A stretch of DNA of 64,000 nt from Ensifer sp. LC163 (GCF_001695855.1 NZ_MBSS01000017.1:1-64000); one strand, 5' to 3'; counted from the first letter of the stretch, positions 34,319-42,874 are shown. A program made the numbers and translations. Notes: a model not told the origin generated them from the sequence alone.

Positions 34319-35523
34319 ACGAAAATCCCCGCAACCTCCGCCCGGTCTCTACCGTCGCTTCGAGTGGGGCACAACATCTCCTGTGGCTCGCCTTACCGCT
34401 GATCGTGCTGGTCGCCGCGGCGGCTTGGCTGCTGCAGAGCAATCTTCTGAACGGCTTCAACAACGGCGCTCCGCCTGTCGAAAACCTGACGATCGAGCGA
34501 ACCGTGCTTGACGAGAACGGCCTGAGGCTCAAGGTGCGCGGCGGCGGATCGGAACCGATGACGATCGCGCAGGTGCAGGTCGACGCCGCCTACTGGCAGT
34601 TCACTCAGGAACCCGCCGGAACGATCCCGCGCGGCGACACTGCCTGGGTTGCGATCCCATTCCCGTGGGTTCTCGGTGAGGCGCACAATGTCACATTCGT
34701 CACCAACACCGGTGCGACTTTCGAACATGAAATTCCGGTGGCCGTCCCTACGCCGAAGGTCAGCGGAAAAGCCCTTGTTTCCCAAGCACTGCTCGGAGCC
34801 TTCGTCGGAATCCTGCCAGTGGCGGTCGGTCTGCTGTGCTATCCGGCGCTGCGCGGCGCGGGGCGCAACACCATGACGTTCCTGCTGGCGATGACCGTCG
34901 GTCTGCTCGCCTTCCTGTTCGTCGACACCATCCAGGAAGCGTTGGAATTCGCGGCTGAGTCGGCGGCGATTTTCCAGGGCAGCGTGATGGTGATCCTGAC
35001 AGCAGTGGGCAGCTTCCTGATGCTCGTCGCGATCGGCCGCCGCCAGGGTTCACCGACTGGTCTTGCGCTTGCGACCTATATCGCCCTCGGCATCGGACTG
35101 CACAATTTCGGCGAAGGTCTGGCCATCGGTGCGGCGTTTGCGGCGGGCGCGGCGGGGCTCGGGACGTTCCTGGTGCTCGGCTTCACGCTTCACAACATCA
35201 CCGAGGGGATCGGCATCGCCGCCCCCATCCTGAAAGTCGGCCCGAAGCTCGTTCATTTTCTCGGCCTGACGTTGCTCGCCGGCGGCCCCGCGGTCTTCGG
35301 GATCTGGCTCGGAAGCCTCGCCGTCGCGCCGCACTGGACCGCAATTGCTCTGGCGATCGGCGCTGGTGCTATCGCGCAGGTCATACTGGAAGTTACGGGC
35401 CTGCTTGCCCGGAGCGACAGCGACCGGGCCAGCTACACTCAGGTTCTGACACCTGCAGCGTTGAGCGGCATGGCGGCCGGGCTGGCGTTCATGTACGCGA
35501 CCGCCATGCTCGTCAAGATCTGA
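34315..35523 (+). CDS. ZIP-family divalent metal transporter with extracytoplasmic N-terminal domain
   Basis: A 402-residue protein. After one N-terminal helix (LLWLALPLIVLVAAAAWLLQ) comes a soluble, beta-rich domain of about 110 residues (residues 50-150), and then eight hydrophobic segments of a ZIP carrier. The metal site is in GIGLHNFGEGLAIGAAFAAG and FTLHNITEGIGIAAP, the HN-x2-E-G motifs of TM4 and TM5. ZIP proteins import Mn, Fe or Zn. The extra N-terminal periplasmic domain may dock the oxidase encoded by the overlapping upstream gene. Control by MntR is inferred from the box at 33121. Confidence 0.88.
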   Translation: MNENPRNLRPVSTVASSGAQHLLWLALPLIVLVAAAAWLLQSNLLNGFNNGAPPVENLTIERTVLDENGLRLKVRGGGSEPMTIAQVQVDAAYWQFTQEPAGTIPRGDTAWVAIPFPWVLGEAHNVTFVTNTGATFEHEIPVAVPTPKVSGKALVSQALLGAFVGILPVAVGLLCYPALRGAGRNTMTFLLAMTVGLLAFLFVDTIQEALEFAAESAAIFQGSVMVILTAVGSFLMLVAIGRRQGSPTGLALATYIALGIGLHNFGEGLAIGAAFAAGAAGLGTFLVLGFTLHNITEGIGIAAPILKVGPKLVHFLGLTLLAGGPAVFGIWLGSLAVAPHWTAIALAIGAGAIAQVILEVTGLLARSDSDRASYTQVLTPAALSGMAAGLAFMYATAMLVKI

Positions 35524-35701
35524 CGTCATCGCCAACAGATGTACCTGCGAGAGCGCCGCGCTGCAGGACATGAGCGACATTCCGGACGTCTTCTCCTCGA
35601 TCGATCTGCTCTGGTCGGAAGGCGCTGCCTACGACATCGGCTTCACCGACGCGCTTTCATTGCGGAAGGCGGCGCTGCGGACCGGCGGCTTTGCCGTCGT
35701 C
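35524..35701 (+). pseudogene. Class I SAM methyltransferase, left fragment
   Basis: Open in frame from just after the ZIP stop, this piece encodes IPDVFSSIDLLWSEGAAYDI, GFTDALSLRKAALRTGGFAV, ending at the left end of the Tn3-type element. The SxDLLWSEGAAYxIGF...LRxGGFxxVSEL layout is that of a methyltransferase; the SAM-binding N-terminal part is missing. Removing the element and one TCGTC copy joins it in frame with 38461 onward (FAVV-SELAW), which gives the expected family sequence. Confidence 0.7.
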
Positions 35702-35739
35702 GGGGTCGTTTGCGGGAGGGGGCGAAATACTACCTTAAG
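35702..35739 (+). repeat. Left 38-bp terminal inverted repeat of the Tn3-type element
   Basis: Starts GGGGTCGTTTGCGGGAGGGG and ends ATACTACCTTAAG. It is complementary to 38418-38455 with about three differences. The outer bases directly abut the TCGTC duplication. Confidence 0.85.
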
Positions 35740-36240
35740 CGATCGGGCGGTTTACACTAGCGACCATGACAACTTTCACACGATAGGGATTTTTGGCGGG
35801 TTTCGCCACACAACAGCCGTTGGATAGTCTCCCTGTAGACGGCAAAGTGCGACCCCGAGCGGAAGTTCGTTCGTCGAGGGCGAATTCACGCCGATGACCC
35901 GAAGCGGTCGTTGCCGCTGCACAGCGGCAACGACGCGAAAGGCGTGGAGAAGGGTCGTTCGTTGCGGGCAATAATTGAACCGTAGTCGCGCTGCCTGCCG
36001 CCGCCCGCCCGCGCGATGTCATCTACCTATGCCTGGGCACATCCGTGCGGGATCAGCGACACTCCGCCATACATTTGTGCTGACAGTCCGCGCGTGCGAA
36101 GGTGCTTGCTTCCGCCGGCCTTCCAGTGCCGTCGACGCAACGGCCAGAGCTGGATCGGGAAATTTGGACAGGGTTATAAGTGGAATTTCTGCCTGAACAC
36201 GGCATAGAAGCCGGGAACAGGAGTCTTCTAAGTGGCGCGA
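35740..36240. other. Left internal non-coding arm of the Tn3-type element
   Basis: About 500 bases between the left inverted repeat and the cyclase gene stop. Short open frames exist on both strands but none has a convincing start and ribosome site. A GC-rich inverted stretch GTTGCCGCTGCACAGCGGCAAC lies near 35907-35930 and could fold into a hairpin. A resolution (res) site would be expected in a Tn3 element, but none was recognised. Confidence 0.4.
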
Positions 36241-38016
36241 TTATTCTTCGATCAGACGCTTCTCTCCCGGGGGAAGCCCCTGCTCGATCAACCTGTCGAG
36301 GTAGTCGCAGTAAGGACTGCCTTCATAGAATGGGTGGGCCGCCTCTCGGACGTATTCCGCATTCAGGTTTGGAAACTTCTTCAAAGCATCAGAGATCCAG
36401 ATCCTCACTTCATCGGTATTGCCCGCCCTGAGGGCGAGCAACGCTGCCCCAATGAATGGATAATAGGTTGTGCGTTCGAAGGACGCGCCTTCCCGTAGAT
36501 GCATCCGGGCCGTTGAGAGGTCATCGGGCTCGCCTCTCAGCATCAAGCCAATACCGAGTAGTGTCTTGAACGCAAACATAGACGGATCGTGAGGACTGAG
36601 ATCGATGGCATTTTGTGCGGCTCTAATCGTCGTATCGGCGTCCCTGAGCCGCACGGCTGCCATTCCATGTGCGAAGTGAAGAAACGCGTAGTTGGGATTT
36701 AATGCAAGGCCCTGTTCAGCGACAGGCATGGCCTCAGCCGCTCGCCCGTCCACCGTAAGAAGGAGCGACATCATCGCGTACGCGATATCGCTCCGCCTGT
36801 CGATTTCTAAGGCCTTCGTGGCGAACGATAGTCCTTCCTTGACAGCGACAGGCACGTCTGCGGCACGCCCCCAAAGGACGAGTGCGTATCGGTGACGAGC
36901 TAAATAGGCGTAGGGAAGTGCGAAATTCGGATCGTGTTCGAGCGCTTGTCGAAGCAACTTCTCGGCAGTGGCTTGAGAACCTGCTTCGAAGGAAAGCAAT
37001 TCAGCAAAGCCGCGGTGACAAAGTTCCCAAGCAGTAAGGTTGTCCGTCGATTTGGCGAGGGCGAGGCCCCGTTCGTGCGCTCCCAGTTCTGGTTCGATGC
37101 CCGCGATAATCCGGCGCGTTATCTCGTCCTGCACATCAAAAAAATCGGCGATCGGACGATCCCACCGCTCGGCCCAGATGTGTGCTCCGGACAGCGCGTC
37201 GATTAGCTGCACAGTGATCCTCAACCGATCACCGGACCGCCGAACCGATCCTTCCACGACATAGCGCACACCAAGTTCCCGGGCGATCTTGCGTACGTCC
37301 TTGGCTGTTCCCTTGTAGGCGAAAGTCGAGTTGCGAGCGATCACGAACAACCATCGAAAGCGACCTAGTTCCGTGATGACGTCTTCGACCAGTCCGTCGA
37401 CAAAGAAGTCCTGATCGGGCGTGGCAGAAAAATTCTGGAATGGGAGAACCGCGATCGAAGCACGTTCCTGTCCAGAGAGCCGAACCGGGCTGGGCGCCGT
37501 GCCGTCCACCTCGACCTGCCACACGTCAATTGGTTCGGGGATGTTCTTAACGGACTGTGGCCCGAGCCACGTCATCCCAGCCTCTATCTTGCCTTGCACA
37601 TGATCGTAGATTGCACGAGATATGCAGATGCCTCCGGCGGGTGCGATGGTTTCCAAACGCGCAGTGATGTTGACGCAGTCGCCGAGGATGTCGTCCCCAT
37701 CGATCACCACGTCTCCCATATGAATACCGATCCGAAAACGCAGACGTCGGTCTTCCCCTTGGGGAGACTCGCGCGAGATCAAGTTGCGCTGCATTAGAAG
37801 AGCCGCTCTTACCGCCAACACTGGCGATGGGAAATCGACTAGGAGCCCGTCACCCATGGTTTTGACGATGCGGCCACCGCCTTCCATAATCGCCGGGTCA
37901 ATCACGTAGGTTCGCGCATCGCGCAGCCGCGAAATGGTGCCTTCCTCGTCCGCCGCCATGAGACGAGAATAGCCGACCAAATCGGCAGCCATTATTGTGG
38001 TAAGGCGACGTTCCAC
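36241..38016 (-). CDS. Class III adenylate/guanylate cyclase with TolB-like and TPR domains
   Basis: A 591-residue protein. Residues 1-165 form a class III cyclase: TTIMAADLVGYSRLMAADEE and KTMGDGLLVDFPSP carry the two metal aspartates, and DCVNITARLETIAPAGGICI the end of the site. Residues 185-300 form a FlgO/TolB-like domain (ASIAVLPFQNFSATPDQDFF, VDGLVEDVITELGRFRWLFV), and the remainder TPR repeats (LEIDRRSDIAYAMMSLLLTV; LALNPNYAFLHFAHGMAAVR). Such cyclases are abundant in Rhizobiales. The start is GTG at 38016 behind GGAGGGG. It is the cargo gene of the Tn3-type element, transcribed leftward, and appears intact. Confidence 0.9.
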   Translation of the reverse strand: MERRLTTIMAADLVGYSRLMAADEEGTISRLRDARTYVIDPAIMEGGGRIVKTMGDGLLVDFPSPVLAVRAALLMQRNLISRESPQGEDRRLRFRIGIHMGDVVIDGDDILGDCVNITARLETIAPAGGICISRAIYDHVQGKIEAGMTWLGPQSVKNIPEPIDVWQVEVDGTAPSPVRLSGQERASIAVLPFQNFSATPDQDFFVDGLVEDVITELGRFRWLFVIARNSTFAYKGTAKDVRKIARELGVRYVVEGSVRRSGDRLRITVQLIDALSGAHIWAERWDRPIADFFDVQDEITRRIIAGIEPELGAHERGLALAKSTDNLTAWELCHRGFAELLSFEAGSQATAEKLLRQALEHDPNFALPYAYLARHRYALVLWGRAADVPVAVKEGLSFATKALEIDRRSDIAYAMMSLLLTVDGRAAEAMPVAEQGLALNPNYAFLHFAHGMAAVRLRDADTTIRAAQNAIDLSPHDPSMFAFKTLLGIGLMLRGEPDDLSTARMHLREGASFERTTYYPFIGAALLALRAGNTDEVRIWISDALKKFPNLNAEYVREAAHPFYEGSPYCDYLDRLIEQGLPPGEKRLIEE

Positions 38017-38214
38017 GCTTGCCCCTCCGCCAAGAAAATACAGTACCGCCTGATAAGCAAATGCGAAAGCGCTCTGGAACCGGGCGAATCAGGATAGGAA
38101 CGAAAAATCCAGAGCGAATGCGCTGATTCGCACCCGATGGGATCCGCTTCTCTCTTCGGCTTGCCGATGCCGAGCGGGAATGGTGGCAGCTTAGAAAGAG
38201 CAGCGACTGTGGCG

Positions 38215-38427
38215 CGTCCACGTTCATTTAGGAATGTCTGCATTGCCGGTCTCGACCTCCTCACCGCCATCATCATCTATTGGAACACATGGAAGCTCGG
38301 CGAAATCGTCGCCGAGCAAATCGCAAGCGGCGAACAGATCGACCTCGGGCTGCTTCCTCACGTCTCACCGCTCGGATGGGAGCATATAACGCTCACCGGG
38401 GAATATCGGTGGCCGCCGTTAAGGTAG
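38215..38427 (+). pseudogene. C-terminal remnant of a Tn3-family transposase (TnpA)
   Basis: Open in frame up to the right inverted repeat, the translation RSFRNVCIAGLDLLTAIIIY, WNTWKLGEIVAEQ and HVSPLGWEHITLTGEYRWP matches the conserved end of Tn3-family DDE transposases (LLxxxIxxWNT...HxSPLGWEHIxLTGxYxW). Only about 70 residues remain; the catalytic core is gone, its place taken by the cyclase gene. Its position, reading into the terminal repeat, is that of tnpA in Tn3 elements, which identifies the family of the element independently of the repeats. Confidence 0.82.
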
Positions 38428-38455
38428 TATATCGCCCCCTTCCGCAAACGACCCC
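38418..38455 (-). repeat. Right 38-bp terminal inverted repeat of the Tn3-type element
   Basis: On the minus strand it starts GGGGTCGTTTGCGGAAGGGG and ends TATACTACCTTAAC. It overlaps the last codons of the transposase remnant and abuts the second TCGTC copy. Confidence 0.85.
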
Positions 38456-38622
38456 TCGTCAGCGAGCTCGCTTGGAGAAGCGAGGCTGCGCCAGCCATCG
38501 CGCGTGACTTCTTCCGCACCGCATATCCCGACATCAAGCCGACCGCCGACAACATCAAGCTCGCTGACGCGATCGGCTACCGCGTCCTGGGCACGCACAC
38601 CCTGCCGCCAGTTTGCCTGTGA
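38456..38622 (+). pseudogene. Class I SAM methyltransferase, right fragment
   Basis: After the TCGTC duplication, the frame encodes SELAWRSEAAPAIARDFFRT, AYPDIKPTADNIKLADAIGY, RVLGTHTLPPVCL and a stop. It continues the fragment at 35524-35701 in frame when the element is removed. The stop falls earlier than in the family, so the 3' end is also damaged or was already shortened. A RIME1-like repeat follows at 38700. Confidence 0.7.
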
Positions 38623-38699
38623 GGCGCCGGATCGCTGGGGCCACTGTTCGCTTTTTGATCTTGCGCTCGTATACCCATGGCCCTTTAATGTCAGAAGCC

Positions 38700-38805
38700 T
38701 ACTGCATAATTCCTTAAATCGGATCCGGTTTAAGGTTCAAATTATGCAGCAAGTTTAAAGTGTTACAGCGTCGTTAGCGCGTCATATTTGACGCGCGGCG
38801 CTGTA
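38700..38805 (+). repeat. RIME1-like intergenic repeat, copy 5
   Basis: TACTGCATAATTCC opens palindrome I (core TAAATCGGATCCGGTTTA, one arm change), then AAAGTGTTACAGCG and palindrome II GCGCGTCATATTTGACGCGC to GCTGTA. It lies between the interrupted methyltransferase remnant and pcm, 35 bases before the pcm start, and so inside the pcm upstream region. Confidence 0.85.
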
Positions 38806-38840
38806 GCTGGCAGCCAACTGGCTGAGGAGAGCCCGCGCTC

Positions 38841-39512
38841 ATGAAGCCAATGAACGAAAAGCACCTCGCGGTTCTGCGCAGGCACATGGTCGAGGTGATA
38901 GCAATCTATGCCGACCTTGAAAGCGAAGAGCTGGGCAAGGCGGCGTTCGATGAAAGGGTGATGGCAGCGATGCTGCGGGTGCCCCGGCATCTCTTCGTGC
39001 CCGCACCGGCTGCGCCCTTTGCCTACCAGGACACGCCGCTGCCGATCGGCTTCGATAAAACCGTGTCGCAGCCCTTCATGGTCGCTCTCATGACTGATCT
39101 CCTTGCTCCCCAACCGCATGAGGCAGTGCTCGAGATCGGCACCGGCTTGGGCTACCAAACCGCAATCCTCGCGGAACTCGCCGGGCGAGTTTGGAGCGTC
39201 GAAATCATCGAGGAATTTGCAAACCATGCCGAGGCTCTGCTGCGGGGCCTCGGCATTTCAAATGTCGGAATTCGTATCGGCGACGGGGCTCGCGGTTGGC
39301 CTGAGCGCGCCCCATTCGACAAGATCCTGGTCACGGCGGCGGCCGAGGAGGCGCCGCCGGCTTTGCTTGAGCAGCTCAAGCCAATGGGCCGTCTGGTTCT
39401 TCCTGTGGGCTCTGAACAACAGTTGCTGACTGTCATCGATAAGGATTCGGCGGGACAGCTCGAGGTGCGGCAACTCATCCCGGTTCGGTTCAGCCGGCTC
39501 GAGACGGTCTGA
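38841..39512 (+). CDS. pcm: Protein-L-isoaspartate O-methyltransferase
   Basis: A 223-residue enzyme with the PCMT motifs: PRHLFVPAPAAPFAYQDTPL near residue 48, IGFDKTVSQPFMVALMTDLL (substrate loop), and VLEIGTGLGYQTAILAELAG near residue 95 as the SAM-binding motif I. It methylates isoaspartyl residues in aged proteins, starting their repair. GAGGAG precedes the ATG by about twelve bases. Rhizobia often carry extra pcm copies on plasmids, so this need not be the housekeeping copy. It is isolated from other genes of related role, between a RIME1-like repeat and a decayed spacer. Confidence 0.9.
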   Translation: MKPMNEKHLAVLRRHMVEVIAIYADLESEELGKAAFDERVMAAMLRVPRHLFVPAPAAPFAYQDTPLPIGFDKTVSQPFMVALMTDLLAPQPHEAVLEIGTGLGYQTAILAELAGRVWSVEIIEEFANHAEALLRGLGISNVGIRIGDGARGWPERAPFDKILVTAAAEEAPPALLEQLKPMGRLVLPVGSEQQLLTVIDKDSAGQLEVRQLIPVRFSRLETV

Positions 39513-39761
39513 TCAGCGTGTGGACATCTGGCGCAATAGACCCATCACAGACTATTCCGGAGGACCGTTTGCCACGCCCATGCAGACGCTCGGCTGATTG
39601 GCAAAATAGACTGCCTCGGACCGAAGTGCTTGTTCATCCCTCGCCTTGAAAGGATTTGAACCGTCGACCTCACAATTGGCGACGCATCTATTTGGCGGGG
39701 TCCCACCATATAAACGGATTCGAACCCTAGACCCGCTGAGGGATGCCCCCCGACGGCCCGG
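39513..39761. other. Decayed spacer with tRNA-3'-end-like fragments
   Basis: No gene is supported here. Two stretches, GGATTTGAACCGTCGACCTC (about 39646) and CGGATTCGAACCCTAGACCC (about 39715), look like complements of tRNA T-arms (minus strand TTCAAATCC and TTCGAATCC), but flanking stems and acceptor ends do not pair, so these are at best remnants. Such fragments mark places where integrative elements have come and gone. Confidence 0.35.
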
Positions 39762-40541
39762 TCAACGCGCTGCCTGCTCGGCCGTGAGTGCCCGTTCGCG
39801 GGTGCCGGAAACAATGATCTCCAGAATCTCGTGTTCGTCAGTGTGCTTGATATAGCGGTCGCCGACATACTCGCCGCGCTTCAGCACCATCACGCGATCG
39901 CCGACGGCAAAGATATCGACCAGCCGATGAGAGATGATAATCTGGGCTACACCCTGTCTCTTCAATTCCAGCATCGTTTCAAGCAGGCGTTCGGTCGCCA
40001 TCACTGAAAGATTGGCGGTCGGCTCATCGAGGATTACGACCTGCGGCTCGAACGAGATGGCGCGGGCAATCGCCACGGATTGCTGGCGGCCGCCCGACAG
40101 GCTTTCGACCTTCTGATAGACGGAGTTGACGTCGACCTTGAGCCGTTTCAGCACTTTGTCGGCTTCCGCATACATCTTCCGCCGATTGACGAACGGGCCT
40201 GTGAGCGGCCAGCGGCCCAGAAAGATGTTCTGCCCGACGTCCATGTTCCCGCACAGCGCGAAATCCTGGTAGATCATCTCGATACCGACGTCGCGGCTCT
40301 CATGCGGGCTCCTGAAATGCACCGGCTGTCCGGCGACGAAAATCTCGCCAGCATCGCGCTGGTAGGCGCCGGTCAGGATTTTCATCAGCGTCGATTTGCC
40401 GGCGGAATTGTCGCCGACGAGACCGAGGATCTCGCCGGGATAGAGTACCAGGTCGACCGAGCGTAGCGCCTGGACGGCACCGAATGCCTTTTCGATGCCC
40501 CGCATTTCCACGATCGGTGTGCCTTGGGTATCAGCCGGCAT
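39762..40541 (-). CDS. Sugar-type ABC transporter ATP-binding protein (single NBD)
   Basis: A 259-residue ATPase with Walker A GDNSAGKST near residue 43, signature SLSGGRQQSVAIARAI near residue 145, Walker B VVILDEPTANLS and the H-loop IIISHR. It belongs to the ribose/fructose uptake group, but has one nucleotide-binding domain where most members have two (about 500 residues); FrcA of S. meliloti is also single. The Walker A asparagine (GDN-S-AGKS) is typical of that group. The ATG at 40541 overlaps the end of the permease gene by 11 bases. It is the last gene of the operon binding protein-permease-ATPase. Confidence 0.9.
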   Translation of the reverse strand: MPADTQGTPIVEMRGIEKAFGAVQALRSVDLVLYPGEILGLVGDNSAGKSTLMKILTGAYQRDAGEIFVAGQPVHFRSPHESRDVGIEMIYQDFALCGNMDVGQNIFLGRWPLTGPFVNRRKMYAEADKVLKRLKVDVNSVYQKVESLSGGRQQSVAIARAISFEPQVVILDEPTANLSVMATERLLETMLELKRQGVAQIIISHRLVDIFAVGDRVMVLKRGEYVGDRYIKHTDEHEILEIIVSGTRERALTAEQAAR

Positions 40542-42789
40542 GAGTGGTCTCCGATGCTTGTCCGCGTCGCGCCAGATAGGACCGCATGCGTCCGAAGATG
40601 TTGGCCTGGCGCACCCAAATATCGACGAGCACGGCCACGATAAGGATGACGCCGATGAAGACATTGATCCAGTGCTGCGGCATGGTGAACCCCTGGACGT
40701 TCAATTGCAGCAGCGCCCGCACGAGCGTGATCGCCGCGGCGCCGGCAAGCGAGCCGATAATGGTGCCGTAACCGCCGAAGATCGATCCGCCGCCGATGAT
40801 GACCGAGGCGATGGCGTCCAGTTCGCGGAACTGGCCGGCGACGGGGTTGAAACTGCGGAAGTAGGCGACGTTGATGATCCCGGCCATGGAGGCGCAGAGC
40901 GCCGACAACAGGAGCGCGACGAAGCGCACGCGGTTCGTGTTGATTCCCGCGTAAGCCGCAGCGCGGAGGTTGCCGCCGGTGGACAGGACCTTCAGTCCGA
41001 ACGGCGAGTAGGCGAGCACGAGGCCAGCCACCAGGGCGACAAAGAACATCCAGATCGTCTGCACGCTGACGACTTCTGCGACGGTCCGAAGAAAGCCAGG
41101 CGGCAGCGAAAAGCCGAAATGCAGGAGGACGTCGTTCGCCTTGCGGCCGAGCAGGTTGTAGCTTTCGGGCCAGCCCGTCAGTTGTTGGCCGGCGACGAAC
41201 CAGGCGGCAAGACCGCGGGCGATGTAGAACATGCCCAGCGTAGCGATGAAGGCCGGCAGCTTGAAGCCGACCGTGACGGTGGCGTTGACGAGGCCGGCTG
41301 CCATTCCGACCAGCAGGCCCATCGCCACGGCGGTCATCGGGTCGGCGCCCAGCACCTTCAGGAAATAGGCCGCGGTGCTGCCGGAAAGCGCAAGCACCGC
41401 CCCGACGGAGAGATCGATATCGCCGGCAGCGATGACATAGGTGAGCCCGACCGCGATGAGGGCAAGTTCCGTGTAGTTGAGCAGGATCGCGAACGTATTG
41501 GAGAGGTTCCACCAGTAGTCGGGCCTGAGGGCGAGCCCCGTCAACCACAACAGGACGGTCAGGATGATGGCAAGCGCGTCGCGGCGGGAGAGAAACTTGC
41601 CGAACCCGGTAGCCGTCAGCGCCAGATCGCCCGCCATCGCTCCCTTGGTCTGGACGCCCTCGAGGGCCACGCCGCCCATCTCATAGGCGGGTGGCGGCGG
41701 GCGGCCGCGCAGCCACGCCCAGAACCGGCCCGCGACCTGGCGGCGGATGAGGTAGGGCTCTATCAGCACGGCAGTGACGAGAAGGAGGCCGAGGAAAACC
41801 AGCACCGCGCCCGCGGGCAGGGTGAACCTGGCGTTGACCGCAATATTCTCGCCGTCGATGACGACGATGCGCGTGATCGGCCATCCTTCGCGCAAGACCT
41901 TGTCGACCAGCACGACGACCGCGGCCCCGAGGCAAGAGCCTAACACGCGACCGCGACCGCCGAGGATCGACGCGCCGCCGATGACCACGGACGCGATGAC
42001 GGTGAGTTCCCAGCTGACGCCATAAAGGGGGGTTACGCCCTTATCCTGTGCCGCCGACAGGAGAGCCGCAAGGGTCGCGCAGAGCGACGAGATCAGGTAG
42101 GCGCGGATGCGCACCCAGCGCGCGGGAATACCGGCGTAGACTGCCGCCTGTTCGTTGCCACCGGTGGCGAGGGTCTCGTAGCCCCAGCGGGTCTTGGCAA
42201 GCACAAAGGCTCCGAGCGCGACAACGGAGGCGAAGACGAGGATCTGGTTGTTGAAGCCGAGGACATTGGTTTCGCCCAGGTGGAAGACGCGCGGAAATTC
42301 ATCCGCCTTGCCGGAATAGTAGATCGCCTGGCCGTGCGTCAGCGCCAGCACGAAACCGCGGCCGATGAAGAGGATCGTCAGCGTCGCGATGAATGCCGGC
42401 GCCTTCAGGATGGTCACGAGCACGCCGTTGAGCAACCCGATCGCCGTCCCCAGCAGCAGGCAAAGAATGACCGAGGCCGTGATGTCGAGATCGAGAAAGC
42501 TCGGGGAAAAAAGCCGGGCGAACACCACCGCGACGAGACCGTAGGTGGAACCTACCGACAGATCGAGGTCCTTGTTGACGATGACGAATGTCATCCCCAC
42601 CGCGATGATCCCCACGCGGGAGGTGTCGCGAAGCAGGGCGTGAAGCGCGTCCGTCGAGGCGAAGAAGGTCGGATTGGCGAACACGCCGCCGACATAGAGC
42701 AGGACAAGGAACACTAGGAGACCGGCCTCCCAGCCGCCGGCGAGCTGCGGAGGCGCGCGGCCGAGCGATGTCGTCTCCACAGGCGCCAT
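40531..42789 (-). CDS. Fused double ABC permease, ribose/branched-chain superfamily
   Basis: At 752 residues this is about twice the usual length. Two complete BPD_transp_2 domains follow each other: residues 20-330 (GMTFVIVNKDLDLSVGSTYG; ASVVIGGASILGGRGRVLGS) and residues 400-735 (GLTYVIAAGDIDLSVGAVLA; ASVIIGGGSIFGGYGTIIGS), joined by a loop with RRQVAGRFWAWLRGRPPPPA. The natural dimer of permeases has become one chain, while the ATPase is a single-domain form. The two halves are related but clearly diverged, so the fusion is not a recent duplication. Cognate binding protein lies upstream at 42875. Confidence 0.9.
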   Translation of the reverse strand: MAPVETTSLGRAPPQLAGGWEAGLLVFLVLLYVGGVFANPTFFASTDALHALLRDTSRVGIIAVGMTFVIVNKDLDLSVGSTYGLVAVVFARLFSPSFLDLDITASVILCLLLGTAIGLLNGVLVTILKAPAFIATLTILFIGRGFVLALTHGQAIYYSGKADEFPRVFHLGETNVLGFNNQILVFASVVALGAFVLAKTRWGYETLATGGNEQAAVYAGIPARWVRIRAYLISSLCATLAALLSAAQDKGVTPLYGVSWELTVIASVVIGGASILGGRGRVLGSCLGAAVVVLVDKVLREGWPITRIVVIDGENIAVNARFTLPAGAVLVFLGLLLVTAVLIEPYLIRRQVAGRFWAWLRGRPPPPAYEMGGVALEGVQTKGAMAGDLALTATGFGKFLSRRDALAIILTVLLWLTGLALRPDYWWNLSNTFAILLNYTELALIAVGLTYVIAAGDIDLSVGAVLALSGSTAAYFLKVLGADPMTAVAMGLLVGMAAGLVNATVTVGFKLPAFIATLGMFYIARGLAAWFVAGQQLTGWPESYNLLGRKANDVLLHFGFSLPPGFLRTVAEVVSVQTIWMFFVALVAGLVLAYSPFGLKVLSTGGNLRAAAYAGINTNRVRFVALLLSALCASMAGIINVAYFRSFNPVAGQFRELDAIASVIIGGGSIFGGYGTIIGSLAGAAAITLVRALLQLNVQGFTMPQHWINVFIGVILIVAVLVDIWVRQANIFGRMRSYLARRGQASETTHAG

Positions 42790-42874
42790 GGGTTTGTCCG
42801 GTCGATCTTTGCACTTGTGCGGGCGGCAGGACCGTTCAGCCCTCCCGCCCGCATGTCAGGCGGCTCGAGCGAAA

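Larger units (their letters stand above)
35702..38455. mobile_element. Tn3-family-type non-autonomous element carrying a cyclase-TPR gene
   Basis: The ends are 38-bp inverted repeats (35702-35739 and 38418-38455) beginning GGGGTCGTTTGCGG and ending near TACCTTAA, with about three mismatches. GGGG...TAAG and 38-bp length are typical of Tn3-family ends. A 5-bp direct duplication TCGTC (35697-35701 and 38456-38460) flanks it, also as expected. Inside are a 591-codon cyclase gene and only the C-terminal tail of a Tn3 transposase next to the right end; no intact transposase or resolvase is visible. It disrupts a methyltransferase gene remnant. It could have been moved by a transposase acting in trans. 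Confidence 0.85.

Noticed and set aside
35907-35930. Resolution (res) site or integron-like site in the Tn3-type element
   Set aside because: A short inverted repeat exists, but no resolvase gene or repeated subsite pattern could be recognised.
39640-39740. Possible tRNA genes on the minus strand
   Set aside because: T-arm-like TTCAAATCC and TTCGAATCC are present, but stems, anticodon arm and acceptor pairing cannot be built; at best fragments.
40495-41943. Long plus-strand frame opposite the fused permease
   Set aside because: Asp/Arg-rich composition without domains; the minus-strand permease explains the region.
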